Position numbers and translations under genes: made by a program. From contig NZ_NIRS01000001.1 of assembly GCF_002934665.1 (NCBI RefSeq), forward strand, positions 620,001-684,000: 64,000 bases of DNA. The letters run 5' to 3'. Shown piece by piece: positions 26,202 to 36,793 of the stretch. How positions within the stretch are numbered: position 1 is the stretch's first letter; every line of letters begins with the position of its first letter. The DNA comes from Pseudomonas laurylsulfatiphila (GTDB lineage Bacteria; Pseudomonadota; Gammaproteobacteria; Pseudomonadales; Pseudomonadaceae). The notes under the pieces are model-generated. The model saw nothing but the letters and a program-made list of their open reading frames with translations. It was not told the DNA's origin and made no database searches.

Positions 26202-28205
26202 TTAGCGAGTCTGATGAGCGTTGACGAATTGCCGGCAACGCTCGCTGCGTGGGTGTACGAACACTTCGTCCGGCGAACCGGTTTCCTCGATCAGCCCTTG
26301 ATGCAGGAAGGCGACTTTGGAAGAGACATCGCGTGCGAACGCCATTTCATGAGTCACCAGGATCATGGTCCGGCCTTCTTCGGCGAGGGAGCGGATCACC
26401 CGCAGCACTTCCCCGACCAGTTCCGGGTCGAGTGCCGAGGTGGGTTCATCGAACAGCATGACCTTGGGCCGCATGGCCAGGGCCCGGGCGATGGCCACCC
26501 GTTGTTGCTGTCCCCCGGAGAGAAACGCCGGGTACTCGTTGCGCTTGGCCGCAAGCCCGACGCGTTCAAGCAGGGCTTCGGCCCGTTCGGTGGCCTCCGC
26601 ACGGCTTTCACGCAAGACCTGGGTCGGCGCTTCGATGAGGTTTTCCAGCACCGTGCGATGGGGCCAGAGGTTGAAGTTCTGGAACACCATGCCCAGGCTC
26701 GACCTGATGCGCACCAGCTGTTTGGCGTCCGACACCAGCGGTGCGCCGGGACGATTCTGGTTGAGGTGAATGCTTTCGCCATCGACCAGGATGCGCCCCT
26801 GGTCCGGCACTTCGAGCATGTTGATGCAGCGCAGCAAGGTACTCTTGCCCGAGCCGCTGGCACCGATCAGGGAGATCACCTCGCCTTCGCGGGCGGTCAG
26901 GGAAACGCCCTTGAGCACTTCAATATTGCCGAAGCGTTTGTGCAGGCGATCGACCTCGATCATGGTCCTGGCCGCGGCCGGTTCGACGGTTGCGGTACTG
27001 GTCACCGTGCCGATTACCGGCCTCGGCGCTTCGCCGTTGAGTACCTGGACAAAGCCGCGAATGCGCTGGCAGGCCTGGGCCAGTCGTTCTTCGCTGAGGG
27101 TGAACGAAAGCCGTACAAAACCCTGGGCCGGTTCACCGAATGCCGCGGCATCCAGGACCGAGACACCGGCTTCACCCAGCAGGCGCCAGGCGAATTCCAG
27201 CGAGGTCAGGCCGGTGCCGCGCACGTCCACCAGCACGAACATGCCGGCATCCGGGTTGAGCACACTGATGCCCGGGCAATCGGCCAGGCCGGACACCACC
27301 AGATCGCGGCGCCGGCGATAGATCTCGCGCATGCCGTGGGTGACTTCTTCATGGGACTGCACGGCCTTGAGCGCCGCTTCCATGACGAAACCGGGCAAGC
27401 CGTACAGCATGCTCAGCACCAGGGTTTCGACATGGTTGACCAAGGCTTCGTTGGCCACGACCCAGCCGATGCGCCAACCGGTCATGGCATGGGATTTCGA
27501 CAGGCTGCCGATCACCACGCAGCGCTCGGCCATGCCCGGCAACGCCGCCAGGCTCAGGTGTTCGCGCTCGTAGGCGAGGCTCTCGTAGACCTCGTCCACC
27601 ACGACCCACAGGTCATGGGCGATGGCGAGGTCGGCGATGGCTTGCAGCTCTTCGCGATTGAGTACCACACCGGTGGGGTTGTTCGGGTTGGAGAAGAAAA
27701 TCGCCCGGGTGCGCGGGGTGATGGCCTTGGCCAATACGGCGGCATCGAGGCGGAAACCCGAATCCGCCGCACAGGGCACCCGCACCAGCGTGGCGCCGGA
27801 CGCCTTGAGCGTGGCTTCGTAAGTGACGTACATCGGGTCGAAGGCGATCACTTCGTCGCCGGCACCGAGCAGGCACATCGAGGTGGCGAACAAGGCGTTC
27901 TGCGCACCTGCGGTGAGAATGATGTTCGAGGCCTGCAGTTCGCGGTCGATCAACTGGCTGTAGCGGCCGGCGATGGCTTCGCGCAAGGCCTGGCGGCCGG
28001 CGATTTCGGTGTAGTGGGTATCCCCTTCGCGCAAGGCGTGGATGGCGGCATCGGTGATGAAATCCGGGGTGGGGAAATCCGGGTCGCCGACGCTGAGGAT
28101 GATCACGTCCTCGCCTTTGCGCTGTGCCGCGTTGGCCGCGTAGTGAATATCCCAGGCGGCAACGCCTTGGCCACTGATCCGCTCTACAAAGGGTGAAAAC
28201 CGCAT
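26202..28205 (-). CDS. fusion: PLP aminotransferase + amino-acid ABC transporter ATPase
   Basis: A 667-residue protein joining two enzymes. Residues about 1-395 are a class I/II aminotransferase: [10 protein letters not shown] near 40, [19 protein letters not shown], the PLP lysine in [16 protein letters not shown], and a substrate arginine in [14 protein letters not shown] 25-residue linker leads to an ABC ATPase from about 415: Walker [10 protein letters not shown], signature [15 protein letters not shown], Walker [22 protein letters not shown]-loop VTHEM. The start at 28205 gives the usual aminotransferase N terminus. An in-frame ATG at 26963 behind CCAGGA could also yield a free 253-residue ATPase. 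It heads the operon with receptor and permeases, so import and transamination are encoded together. Confidence 0.87.
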   Translation of the reverse strand: MRFSPFVERISGQGVAAWDIHYAANAAQRKGEDVIILSVGDPDFPTPDFITDAAIHALREGDTHYTEIAGRQALREAIAGRYSQLIDRELQASNIILTAGAQNALFATSMCLLGAGDEVIAFDPMYVTYEATLKASGATLVRVPCAADSGFRLDAAVLAKAITPRTRAIFFSNPNNPTGVVLNREELQAIADLAIAHDLWVVVDEVYESLAYEREHLSLAALPGMAERCVVIGSLSKSHAMTGWRIGWVVANEALVNHVETLVLSMLYGLPGFVMEAALKAVQSHEEVTHGMREIYRRRRDLVVSGLADCPGISVLNPDAGMFVLVDVRGTGLTSLEFAWRLLGEAGVSVLDAAAFGEPAQGFVRLSFTLSEERLAQACQRIRGFVQVLNGEAPRPVIGTVTSTATVEPAAARTMIEVDRLHKRFGNIEVLKGVSLTAREGEVISLIGASGSGKSTLLRCINMLEVPDQGRILVDGESIHLNQNRPGAPLVSDAKQLVRIRSSLGMVFQNFNLWPHRTVLENLIEAPTQVLRESRAEATERAEALLERVGLAAKRNEYPAFLSGGQQQRVAIARALAMRPKVMLFDEPTSALDPELVGEVLRVIRSLAEEGRTMILVTHEMAFARDVSSKVAFLHQGLIEETGSPDEVFVHPRSERCRQFVNAHQTR

Positions 28206-28282
28206 GCCAGTGCCTCGTTCGAATTGAAGAAACGCAAGCCCGCAACCAGCCGGGGGAAGGTGGCCCTCAACATAGTCCAGAC

Positions 28283-28296
28283 TGAACACTCGTTCA
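28283..28296. promoter_or_regulatory. TetR operator TGAAC-N4-GTTCA
   Basis: The same inverted repeat as at 22236-22251, here 78 bp before the start of the fusion gene. It supports control of the transporter operon by the TetR regulator at 22292. Confidence 0.65.
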
Positions 28297-28362
28297 ACAG
28301 AAAACTCACAAGGCTTCGCGTTCAGCGCAAACAGGTCGTTTTCACGACAGTCGCGCCGTTTT

Positions 28363-29763
28363 TCAACACGACGCGATCAGGCGACGTGAAACGATTTTGC
28401 TGACCGCGCCAATCGCCAGGGCGATGCAGATCAGCCCCGCCGCTACCGCAAACGTCAAGCGCATCCCCTGGGCGATGGCCTCAGGTGGCGCCTGCAAAAC
28501 ATCGTGGCTGGCCGTGCCGAAGGCGAACACGGCGCCCATCACGCCAGCGCCGGTGATCAAGCCCAGATTGCGCGACAACCCGAGCAGACCGGAAACCACG
28601 CCGCGCTCTTGCGGCGCGATGGCCGCCAGCACGGCGGTATTGTTGGCCGCCTGGAACAGCGCATAACCGGCGGTCATGACCGCCAGGGGCACGATGTAGC
28701 CGGCCGCACCGAAGTTCGTCGGAACGGCGGGCAGGAGGCAAGCGCCGGTCAGCATGGCCAGCAATCCGAGCGTGCCGGATCGATGTGCGCCCAACCTGTC
28801 GACCCATCGACCCGCCGGGACCCCGACCAGTGCGGCGACCAGCGGCCCCGTCGACATCACCAGGCCAACGCTCGCGGCATTCAGCGCCAGTGCGCCGGTG
28901 AGATAAAACGGCCCCACCACCAGGGTGGCCATGACCACGGTCGTCACCAGCAGGCTCATGGCGAAACCTGCGCTCAGTTGCACATTGCGGAACATCGTCA
29001 GTCGAACCAGCGGCGACTCGACGCTGCGCTCGACGAACACAAACACGCCCGCCCCCACCACGGCCACCAGCAGCAGTGCCAGGTTCAGCGGAGCAAAACT
29101 GCCGCGCCCGAGGGTCATCGCCAGCGCATAGGCCAGCAGCGTCAACACCAGTACCAGGGTGCCGAGGACATCGAAACCCGCTCGGTCCGCCCTTTTCTCA
29201 GGGTCATCTTTCGGCAGAAAACGCTGCGCGAGGCCCATCGCCAAAATACCCAGCGGCACATTGAGCAGAAAAATCGCCGGCCACCCGAAATTGGCAAGCA
29301 AAAATCCACCGAGGGTCGGGCCGAGCGAGGTGCCGATCGCCGACATCGTGCCGAGCAGGCCCATCGCACTGCCCAGTTTTGCCTTGGGCACCGCCCCGCT
29401 CACCAGCGCCAGGGTCAACGCCATCATGATGGCCGCGCCGATGCCCTGCAGGGCCCGAGCGGCAATCAGCAACCCGAGACCGGAGGAGACGGCGCACAGG
29501 ACTGAAGCGGCGGTAAACACACCCATCCCGATCAACAACAAACGCCGACGGCCAATGATGTCGCCGAGCCGCCCGACACTGACGATCAGCGCCGTGATCG
29601 CCAGCAGATAAGAAAGCACCACCCATTGCACGTGCTGGAAAGAGGCCGAGAACGCGGCGGCCAGTGTCGGTAAACCCACGTTGGCAATGCTCGTGCCCAA
29701 GGATGACAGCAACATGGACAGCGACAGGCTGGCCAGCGCGCCCCGAATCGATATGGACTTCAT
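28363..29763 (-). CDS. MFS drug-efflux transporter (DHA2/EmrB-like)
   Basis: A 466-residue inner-membrane antiporter with about fourteen hydrophobic segments. Motif A appears as [18 protein letters not shown] after the second segment. Motif C-like [18 protein letters not shown] follows in the fifth, and [22 protein letters not shown] begins the first helix. The start at 29763 puts the first helix at the N terminus; the upstream in-frame extension is cysteine- and arginine-rich and unlike the family. It is divergent from a LysR gene at 29974, its probable regulator. Substrates are unknown. Confidence 0.87.
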   Translation of the reverse strand: MKSISIRGALASLSLSMLLSSLGTSIANVGLPTLAAAFSASFQHVQWVVLSYLLAITALIVSVGRLGDIIGRRRLLLIGMGVFTAASVLCAVSSGLGLLIAARALQGIGAAIMMALTLALVSGAVPKAKLGSAMGLLGTMSAIGTSLGPTLGGFLLANFGWPAIFLLNVPLGILAMGLAQRFLPKDDPEKRADRAGFDVLGTLVLVLTLLAYALAMTLGRGSFAPLNLALLLVAVVGAGVFVFVERSVESPLVRLTMFRNVQLSAGFAMSLLVTTVVMATLVVGPFYLTGALALNAASVGLVMSTGPLVAALVGVPAGRWVDRLGAHRSGTLGLLAMLTGACLLPAVPTNFGAAGYIVPLAVMTAGYALFQAANNTAVLAAIAPQERGVVSGLLGLSRNLGLITGAGVMGAVFAFGTASHDVLQAPPEAIAQGMRLTFAVAAGLICIALAIGAVSKIVSRRLIASC

Positions 29764-29876
29764 TTTCTCGCGACTCCGCAAACAGGTTGTCTGGAGCCTA
29801 AGCCCAGCCATAACATGGCGGAAGACGCAGCGTTTGCACTGAATACATGCACCAAACGCCATATGCTAAAAAACCA

Positions 29877-29967
29877 TGTGGGAGCGAGCCTGCTCGCGAA
29901 GGCGGTGTTTCATTCAACATTGATATCGACTGGCCTGACGCCTTCGCGAGCAGGCTCGCTCCCACAG
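29877..29967. repeat. REPIN between MFS and LysR genes
   Basis: Inverted GGAGCGAGCCTGCTCGCGAAG units with a 40-nt spacer. The right arm ends 6 nt before the LysR start codon, so its CACAGGA end overlaps the ribosome-binding region of that gene. Confidence 0.9.
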
Positions 29968-29973
29968 GAACCT

Positions 29974-30858
<885 letters not shown>

Positions 30859-31044
30859 ACTCCGGCGCCGCGCGCACTCCAGCGGTTTGTATCGAACTGT
30901 ATGTCCCCCCGGCCACCTTACACAGCGATACACATCCCCCAGGTTCAGGACATATGGGCAGTACATGGAAATGAAAAAGTGGGCGCGCATCGGAAAGCGC
31001 AGGTTTTCCGAGCATTCCAGCGACCTACTGACAGGAAAAACACC

Positions 31045-31464
31045 ATGATCAATGCAATCGATACCGTGCTGTACACCGGCAAGACCCACACCACCGGCGG
31101 CCGCGACGGTCAGGCGCGCAGCACCGATGGACGCCTGGACATCAAGCTTTCGCCTCCCGGCGGTTCGGGCGCCGGCACCAATCCTGAGCAACTGCTGGCG
31201 GCGGGTTGGTCGGCCTGCTTCATCGGGGCGATGGGCAAGGCGTGCGTCGCGCTGAAAGTGGCCTTGCCGAGCGACGTTGCGGTGGATGCCGAAATCGATC
31301 TGGGCAAGTCCGAAAACGCTTTCTTCCTTCAAGCCCGCCTGAATGTCAGCCTGCCGGGCCTGAACCCGGCCATCGCACGCAGCGTGGTGGAAATGGCGCA
31401 CCAGACTTGCCCGTACTCCAAAGCGACTCGCGGCAATATCGACGTCGAGATCAATCTGGTTTGA
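31045..31464 (+). CDS. organic hydroperoxide resistance protein (Ohr/OsmC family)
   Basis: A 139-residue cytoplasmic peroxidase that reduces organic hydroperoxides with a pair of cysteines. One cysteine is in AAGWSACFIGAMG (about residue 60) and the second in MAHQTCPYSKATRGNIDVEI (about 124), with the conserved arginine in TTGGRDGQARS. This order and length fit Ohr. The start at 31045 follows ACAGGAAA. A strong terminator follows, so it is probably monocistronic. The upstream LysR gene ends 186 bp away and may or may not control it; no OhrR-type regulator is adjacent. Confidence 0.9.
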   Translation: MINAIDTVLYTGKTHTTGGRDGQARSTDGRLDIKLSPPGGSGAGTNPEQLLAAGWSACFIGAMGKACVALKVALPSDVAVDAEIDLGKSENAFFLQARLNVSLPGLNPAIARSVVEMAHQTCPYSKATRGNIDVEINLV

Positions 31465-31474
31465 TCGACGCAGA

Positions 31475-31517
31475 AAAGCCTGGCCTGACGTCTTGATACC
31501 GGTCAGGCCAGGCTTTC
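31475..31517 (+). terminator. rho-independent terminator after ohr-like gene
   Basis: A 15-bp perfect stem (AAAGCCTGGCCTGAC and its complement) with a 12-nt loop, starting 10 nt after the stop and ending in TTTCT. Confidence 0.85.
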
Positions 31518-31531
31518 TGAACACCGCAATC

Positions 31532-31649
31532 GTTGTTGTTGTTGTTGTTGTGGGAGCGAGCTTGCTCGCGATGGTCTAGAGAGCGCCGCGTTTAGCCAGT
31601 AAGCACGCGTTATCGTTAACGACCATCGCGAGCAGGCTCGCTCCTACAG
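31532..31649. repeat. GTT microsatellite and adjoining REPIN
   Basis: Six GTT units at 31532-31550 run directly into a REPIN (31550-31649) with GGAGCGAGCTTGCTCGCGAT arms. Its spacer shares the string ACGCGTTATCGTTAACGACC with the large arrays at 41382 and 52289. It lies between convergent genes. Confidence 0.85.
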
Positions 31650-31654
31650 TTCTC

Positions 31655-32107
31655 CTACTCCTTGAGGATCAGCAGCGGCTGGCCTTTCCTGGCGATGTAG
31701 GTTGCCAGTTCCGAGGCCTTGTCCTGGCCCACGTTCTTCGCCACATGGGCGACGCCTTCGGGGATGTACAACGAATCACCGGCCTTGAGCGTCACCGGTG
31801 CCCGCCCTTCCAGCTGATACTCGAAGGTGCCGCTGATCACGTGCGCCACTTCTACGCCGGGGTGAGCGTGTTTGGGTGATGTCACGCCCGGGTCGAAGTC
31901 CACGAGCACCTGAGTGACTTCACGATCGGCGGCGCCCAGGTCTTCGCGTACCAGGTCGGTGCGATGCAGGCCCTGCTGCCAGCTTTTCATCGCCGACGCC
32001 GCCTGTGTTTCCTGGGCTTGAGAGAGACTCGCGAAGGCAGCGAGCCCTGCAGCGGTCAGAACCAGACCAAGCTTGCCAATGGTGTGACGGGTGTTGATAC
32101 GCAACAT
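31655..32107 (-). CDS. exported cupin-domain protein
   Basis: A 150-residue protein with a Sec signal peptide (GKLGLVLTAAGLAAFASLSQAQ, cleaved after AQA/AQE) and a single small cupin barrel. Metal-binding motifs are SPKHAHPGVEVAHVISG, with histidines and Glu of the first cupin motif, and AGDSLYIPEGVAHVAKN, the second motif with its histidine. The start at 32107 follows GGAGGAAAGG. It lies tail-to-tail with the ohr-like gene. Cupins of this size often bind Mn, Fe or Zn; no reaction can be assigned. Confidence 0.8.
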   Translation of the reverse strand: MLRINTRHTIGKLGLVLTAAGLAAFASLSQAQETQAASAMKSWQQGLHRTDLVREDLGAADREVTQVLVDFDPGVTSPKHAHPGVEVAHVISGTFEYQLEGRAPVTLKAGDSLYIPEGVAHVAKNVGQDKASELATYIARKGQPLLILKE

Positions 32108-32270
32108 TGCCTTTCCTCCAGTTGAACCCTGGCGAGCCGCGCCGAAAATGACACGGTGCCGGTGGTTGCATTTGAAGGCCGTCGTGTATCGCCCGGGTGT
32201 CTGGAAACCCCGGTTTTGTATGCCCGGGTAGCGACGGGCGTTGCGGATACCTTCCGATACAAACCCGCCG

Positions 32271-32765
32271 CTAGGCCTTGAACGCTTCGCGCCGGGCGCT
32301 GCGTTCGGCGACATAGGCGGCACTCGGTTCACTGATCAGGTCTGCGCGGCGCAAGGGCTGCCCGCAATGGGCGCACAGCGGTCCGAGCCCGGCGGGCTCG
32401 CCGCAACTGCGGTGGGTATAAACCACCGCCAAACCTTCCTCGGGCGACTTGCACCAGGTTTCGCCCCAGGCCCGCAGCGCCAGCACCACCGAGTAGAACG
32501 CATCGCCCTTTTCCGTGAGGTGGTACTCGTAGCGTTTGGGCCGTTCGCTGTAGGCACGTCGCTCTACGAGCCCGTCGGCTTCCATGCTCTTCAAGCGCGC
32601 CGCGACCATTTGCGGCGTACCGCCGGTCTGCGCCTGGATTTCATCGAAGCGATGACTGCCCATGAACAACTCACGCAGGACCAGCACCGTCCAGCGGTCG
32701 CCCACGACGGCTTCGGCCCGGGAAATCGGGCACAGGGTTTCAGAAACGCTTGCTTTCACCGACAT
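32271..32765 (-). CDS. HxlR-family transcriptional regulator
   Basis: A 164-residue MarR-like winged-helix protein. Family marks are CPISRAEAVVGDRWTVLVLRELFMGSHRFDEIQAQTGG and then AARLKSMEADGLVERRAY with the wing YSERPKRYEYHLTEKG. The C-terminal 50 residues hold four cysteines (CGEPAGLGPLCAHCG) that could form a zinc ribbon or redox switch. It is divergent from the cysteine hydrolase/aldehyde dehydrogenase pair, 99 bp away, with a palindrome ATGATTATCAT in between as candidate operator. Confidence 0.87.
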   Translation of the reverse strand: MSVKASVSETLCPISRAEAVVGDRWTVLVLRELFMGSHRFDEIQAQTGGTPQMVAARLKSMEADGLVERRAYSERPKRYEYHLTEKGDAFYSVVLALRAWGETWCKSPEEGLAVVYTHRSCGEPAGLGPLCAHCGQPLRRADLISEPSAAYVAERSARREAFKA

Positions 32766-32791
32766 GCGGTATTGCCTCTTGCCTAGTTACT

Positions 32792-32802
32792 ATGATTATC
32801 AT
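32792..32802. promoter_or_regulatory. palindrome ATGAT-T-ATCAT, candidate HxlR operator
   Basis: A perfect 5-bp inverted repeat in the AT-rich divergent promoter region, 27 bp from the HxlR start and 63 bp from the hydrolase start. Assignment to HxlR is by position only. Confidence 0.4.
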
Positions 32803-32864
32803 ATCTACGTGAATTGCTGGCAACTACACTTCATCTTCCACGGATTATCTTGCGGAGCACCTCC

Positions 32865-33497
32865 ATGTCCAACGCCACCTACCCTCTTGATCGGACGGCC
32901 TACCTGCTGGTCGACCCCTACAACGATTTTCTGTCGGAAGGCGGAAAGATCTACCCCTTGATCGAACCCATTGCCAAGGGCGTCGGCCTGCTCGACAACC
33001 TGCGTACGCTTGATCGCACCGTTCGCGGGCTCGACATTCCGGTGGTCATCGTACCGCACCACCGCTGGGAAAAAGGCGACTACGAAAACTGGGATCACCC
33101 AAGCCCCACTCAGTGCAAGATCATGCACATGCACCACTTCGCCCGCGGGGAATGGGGCGGCGAATGGCACCCCGACTTCGCGCCGCAGGAAGGCGACATC
33201 ATCGTTCAGGAACATTGGGGTTCCAGCGGCTTTGCCAATACCGACCTTGATTTCCGCCTCAAGCAAAAGGGTATCACCCACGTGATCATCGTCGGCCTGC
33301 TGGCCAATACTTGCATCGAGGCCACCGCCCGTTACGCTCAGGAACTCGGCTATCACGTCACCCTGGTACGCGACGCGACCGCGGCCTTCAAGCCGGAGAT
33401 GATGCATTCGGCCCATGAGCTGAACGGCCCGACCTTCGCTCACGCCATCCTGACCACCGATGAACTGGTTGCCGCACTGGCACAGGCAGGTGCGTGA
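32865..33497 (+). CDS. isochorismatase-family cysteine hydrolase
   Basis: A 210-residue hydrolase of the isochorismatase/nicotinamidase fold. The catalytic triad parts visible are the acidic strand LLVDPYNDF (D17, D21), a lysine in the DFRLKQKGITH region, and nucleophile C150 in GLLANTCIEATARYA. The start at 32865 follows GCGGAGCACC. The stop overlaps the next gene's start (TGATG), so it is co-translated with an aldehyde dehydrogenase. It probably hydrolyses an amide or carbamoyl group, whose product is then oxidised. The substrate is unknown. Confidence 0.87.
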   Translation: MSNATYPLDRTAYLLVDPYNDFLSEGGKIYPLIEPIAKGVGLLDNLRTLDRTVRGLDIPVVIVPHHRWEKGDYENWDHPSPTQCKIMHMHHFARGEWGGEWHPDFAPQEGDIIVQEHWGSSGFANTDLDFRLKQKGITHVIIVGLLANTCIEATARYAQELGYHVTLVRDATAAFKPEMMHSAHELNGPTFAHAILTTDELVAALAQAGA

Positions 33498-35062
33498 TGC
33501 AGTTGACCGGCAACCTGCTGATCGGCGCCCGTGATGTCGGCGCCAGCGAAGGCACCCTGAAGGCGCTCAATCCCGCGACCAACCAGCCGATTGAACCGGC
33601 GTTCGCGCTGGGTAACGTGGCCGATGTCGACCGGGCGGCGACCCTGGCCGATGAAGCGTTCGATGTGTACAGCCATACCTCGCTCGCCGTGCGGGCGGCG
33701 TTTCTCGAACGCATCGCCGACAACCTCGACCGCGTTCGCACGGCGCTGGCGGCACGGGCCGCCCTGGAAACCGGCGTGCCCGAGGCGCAACTGGAAGGCG
33801 AGGCCATCAAGGCGGCCACCCAGTTCCGCCAGTTCGCCGATGTGGTGCGCAAGGGGCGTTTCCTGCAACTGGCCATCGACCCGGCGCAACCCGAGCGTCA
33901 GCCACGCCCACGTATGGATCACCGCCTGCAAAAAATCGCCATCGGCCCGGTGGCGATTTTCGGCGCGAGCAACTTCCCCATCGCCTATTCGGTGGCCGGT
34001 GGCGATACCGCGTCGGCGCTGGCAGCCGGATCGACCGTCATTCTCAAGGCGCACAACGCGCATCCCGGCGCCTCGGAAATCCAGGCCCGGGCGATCCGCC
34101 AGGCGGTGCAAGACTGCGGATTGCCCGAAGGCGTGTTCTCCATGGTGCGTGGCGGCGGCAATGCCATCGGCGAAGCGCTGGTCGATCATCCGCTGATCAA
34201 AGCCGTGACCTTCACCGGTTCCGAACAGGGTGGCATGGCGCTGTATCGGCGTGCGCAATTGCGTCCCGAGCCGATTCCGGTCTTCGCCGAAATGACCAGC
34301 GTCAACCCGACCTTCATCCTGCCCCGGGCACTGGCCGAACGCGGCGCGGCGATTGGCGATGGCTTTGTCGAGCGCATGCTGGTCAACGTCGGGCAAGCCT
34401 GCCTCAAGCCGGCGATCCTGCTGGCCGTCGAAGGTGCAGGATTTGCAGCACTGCGCCACGCCATGAGCCAACGCGTGAGCACCGCACCGGCGCGCACGAT
34501 GCTGACACCGGGCATCCATGGGGCCTATCTGAACGGGCTGCGCACCCTGGAAAACGCCGGCGCCCGCCTCGTCGCCGTGGGCTCGACCGCCACCGCTGAA
34601 GTCGATGGCCGTTCGGCGCTGTTCGAAGTCGACGGCGAACATTTTCTCGCCGAGCCGGCGCTTTCCCAGGAGGTATTCGGCCCGTCCGCGCTGCTGGTGA
34701 AGGTCAGGGATGAAGCGGAGCTGTTACGGGTAGCGCGCGCCTTCAAGGGGCAACTCAGCGCGACTCTGCACCTTGAACAGGACGACTTGCCACTGGCCCG
34801 TCGCCTGCTGCCAACCCTGGAACGACGCACCGGGCGCATCGTGGTCAACGCCTTCGCCCATCCGCAGGAAGTGTGTTTTGCCACCGTGCATGGCGGACCG
34901 TTTCCGGCTACCACGGACAGTCGCTTCACCTCGGTGGGCATGACCGCCATCGAACGCTTCCTGCGCCCGGTGGCTTACCAGGGGTTTCCGGATGAGCTGC
35001 TGCCGGAGGTTTTGCGTGAGGGCAATCCCTTGGGGTTGCCGCGCCTTGTCGACGGTCATTAA
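33497..35062 (+). CDS. aldehyde dehydrogenase (2-oxoglutarate-semialdehyde type)
   Basis: A 521-residue NADP-type aldehyde dehydrogenase of the alpha-ketoglutaric-semialdehyde subgroup. It has GPVAIFGASNFPIAYSVAGGDTASALAAG as the cofactor-binding segment, the general-base region FTGSEQGGMAL and FAEMTSVNPTFILP with its Glu, and nucleophile C302 in NVGQACLKPA. The active-site loop differs from the usual GQFCT. The start is ATG 33497, sharing one base with the hydrolase stop; a GTG one codon earlier is less likely. The pair suggests oxidation of a semialdehyde in a catabolic side path. Confidence 0.87.
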   Translation: MQLTGNLLIGARDVGASEGTLKALNPATNQPIEPAFALGNVADVDRAATLADEAFDVYSHTSLAVRAAFLERIADNLDRVRTALAARAALETGVPEAQLEGEAIKAATQFRQFADVVRKGRFLQLAIDPAQPERQPRPRMDHRLQKIAIGPVAIFGASNFPIAYSVAGGDTASALAAGSTVILKAHNAHPGASEIQARAIRQAVQDCGLPEGVFSMVRGGGNAIGEALVDHPLIKAVTFTGSEQGGMALYRRAQLRPEPIPVFAEMTSVNPTFILPRALAERGAAIGDGFVERMLVNVGQACLKPAILLAVEGAGFAALRHAMSQRVSTAPARTMLTPGIHGAYLNGLRTLENAGARLVAVGSTATAEVDGRSALFEVDGEHFLAEPALSQEVFGPSALLVKVRDEAELLRVARAFKGQLSATLHLEQDDLPLARRLLPTLERRTGRIVVNAFAHPQEVCFATVHGGPFPATTDSRFTSVGMTAIERFLRPVAYQGFPDELLPEVLREGNPLGLPRLVDGH

Positions 35063-35078
35063 CGCCATACCGCCAACC

Positions 35079-35355
35079 CTGTAGGAGCGAGCTTGCTCGC
35101 GAAGAGGCCGGCACAGCCAACATCATCGGTGGCTGAACTACCGCTTTCGCGGGCAAGCCCGCTCCCACAGTAGATTCGGTAGTTCACAAATACTGCGTAC
35201 ACCCACTAACCCTGTGGGAGCGAGCTTGCTCGCGACGGTCGTCAACGATAACGCGTGTGTCCTGACTGAACGCGGCGCTCTTGAGTCCATCGCGAGCAGG
35301 CTCGCTCCTACAGGCGAACACTCGTTCCGTGGCGAGGGAGCAAGCTCCCTCGCCA
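35079..35355. repeat. cluster of two REPINs and one long hairpin
   Basis: This fills the space between the aldehyde dehydrogenase and convergent oprN genes. REPINs lie at 35079-35170 and 35212-35313 (GGAGCGAGCTTGCTCGCGA arms). A different 11-bp hairpin, TGGCGAGGGAG-CAAG-CTCCCTCGCCA, lies at 35330-35355. No gene is present. The elements could end transcription from both sides. Confidence 0.88.
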
Positions 35356-35374
35356 CAGGTTGTGTGTTGCTCGC

Positions 35375-36793
35375 TCAGTTGTTTTTCGCGAGCCGGGTGT
35401 CACCGCTGTCCCATCCGCCCCCCAGGGATTTGTAGATCGCCACAATGGCCCGGTACTGGTCGGTTTCACCCAGTGCCTGGGCATCTTCGGCGTTCAGGCG
35501 CTCGCGTTGTGCGTCGAGCAACACCAGGTAGTCCACCACCCCTTCCTTGTATTGCGTCGCCGCCAGGTCGGCCGCGGCACGGCTCGACTCGCTTTGCTTG
35601 ATCAGCGACAGCAAGCGTTGCTGGCGCTTGCCGTAGTCGCTGAAGGCGTTTTCCGACTCCTCCAGGGCGAGCAGCACCTGTTGTTCATAGGTCGCCAATG
35701 CACCCTCGGCCTCGGCGTTTGCGCCACGAATACGCGCCCGCACACTGCCTAGGTCAAATGCGGCCCAGGTGATGCTCGGGCCCAGGCTCCAGGCGCGGGC
35801 GGCACTGGAGCCGATCTGCGAACCACGCCCCGCGATGAACCCGAGGAATCCGCTCAAGCTCACCCGTGGAAACAGGTCGGCGGTGGCCACACCGACATCC
35901 GCCGTTGAAGCCGCCAGGCGGCGCTCTGCCGCGCGCACATCCGGGCGCCGCTGCAACAGCTCGCCGGGATCACCCACCGGCAACGCCTTGGCGATGGCCG
36001 GCAAGTCCTTCGGACTCAAGTCGATGCCCAGCGTGTCCGGGCGTTCACCCAGCAGCGTGGCGATGCGGTTTTTGTGGTGCACCTGTTCCGCCTGCAGTTG
36101 CGGCACGCTCGCCTCGACGGCCGCCAGGCGGGCATCGGCGCGCACCACGTCGAGTTCATTGCCCACGCCCGCGTCACGCAGGCTCACCGTGACGCTGCGC
36201 GATTCGCTCTGGTTCTTCAGGTTGGCCAGGGCGATTTTTTCCCGCAGTTGCGCACCCCGCAGCTGACCATAGGCATCCACCAACTCGGCGATCATGCTCA
36301 CCCGCAGTTGGTACAGGTCCGCCGCCGTGGCGTCTTCCCGTGCATCGCTGGATTCCAGTTCGCGCTGGATGCGCCCGAACAGATCGATCTCCCAGGCCAT
36401 GTCCAGGCCCAGGTCGTAGCGATCGGTATTGACCCGCTGCTCGGTCAGGCCCGGCACCTGCGACTTGCCTTGCTGGCTGCTGACCCGGCTGGTGACCACC
36501 GGCAGGTTGTCGTTGCTGATGTCATCACGAATGGCCCGCGCGGCTTTCCAGCGGGCGAAGGCCACGCGCAGATCGCGGTTGCCGTTGAGCGCTTTACCGA
36601 CCAACTGATTCAACGTGGGGTCATCGAATTGCTGCCACCACACCGTTTCGAAACGCGTTTGATCGTAGTTGGCCCCTTGGGCCGAGACGACATGGGCAGG
36701 CGCCGTGTCCGGGGTCTTGTAATCCGGCCCGACGGTGCAGGCGGCCAACGCGGTGACCAGCAGACTCGGTAAAAACAGCTTGAAAGCGTTCAT
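35375..36793 (-). CDS. oprN: RND efflux outer-membrane channel (OprN/NodT)
   Basis: A 472-residue TolC-like outer-membrane lipoprotein. The signal ends in the lipobox LAAC (Cys19), followed by TVGPDYKTPD, the classic start of OprM/OprN proteins. Two repeated outer-membrane efflux domains include LLQRRPDVRAAERRLAASTADVGVATADLFP and the closing DYLVLLDAQRERLNAEDAQA. It is the last gene of mexEF-oprN; its start shares one base with the mexF stop (TGATG). It would form the exit duct of the tripartite pump. Confidence 0.9.
   Translation of the reverse strand: MNAFKLFLPSLLVTALAACTVGPDYKTPDTAPAHVVSAQGANYDQTRFETVWWQQFDDPTLNQLVGKALNGNRDLRVAFARWKAARAIRDDISNDNLPVVTSRVSSQQGKSQVPGLTEQRVNTDRYDLGLDMAWEIDLFGRIQRELESSDAREDATAADLYQLRVSMIAELVDAYGQLRGAQLREKIALANLKNQSESRSVTVSLRDAGVGNELDVVRADARLAAVEASVPQLQAEQVHHKNRIATLLGERPDTLGIDLSPKDLPAIAKALPVGDPGELLQRRPDVRAAERRLAASTADVGVATADLFPRVSLSGFLGFIAGRGSQIGSSAARAWSLGPSITWAAFDLGSVRARIRGANAEAEGALATYEQQVLLALEESENAFSDYGKRQQRLLSLIKQSESSRAAADLAATQYKEGVVDYLVLLDAQRERLNAEDAQALGETDQYRAIVAIYKSLGGGWDSGDTRLAKNN

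Noticed and set aside
25998..28196. 732-codon open frame antisense to the aminotransferase/ATPase fusion
   Set aside because: No recognisable domain; the minus strand contains all catalytic motifs.
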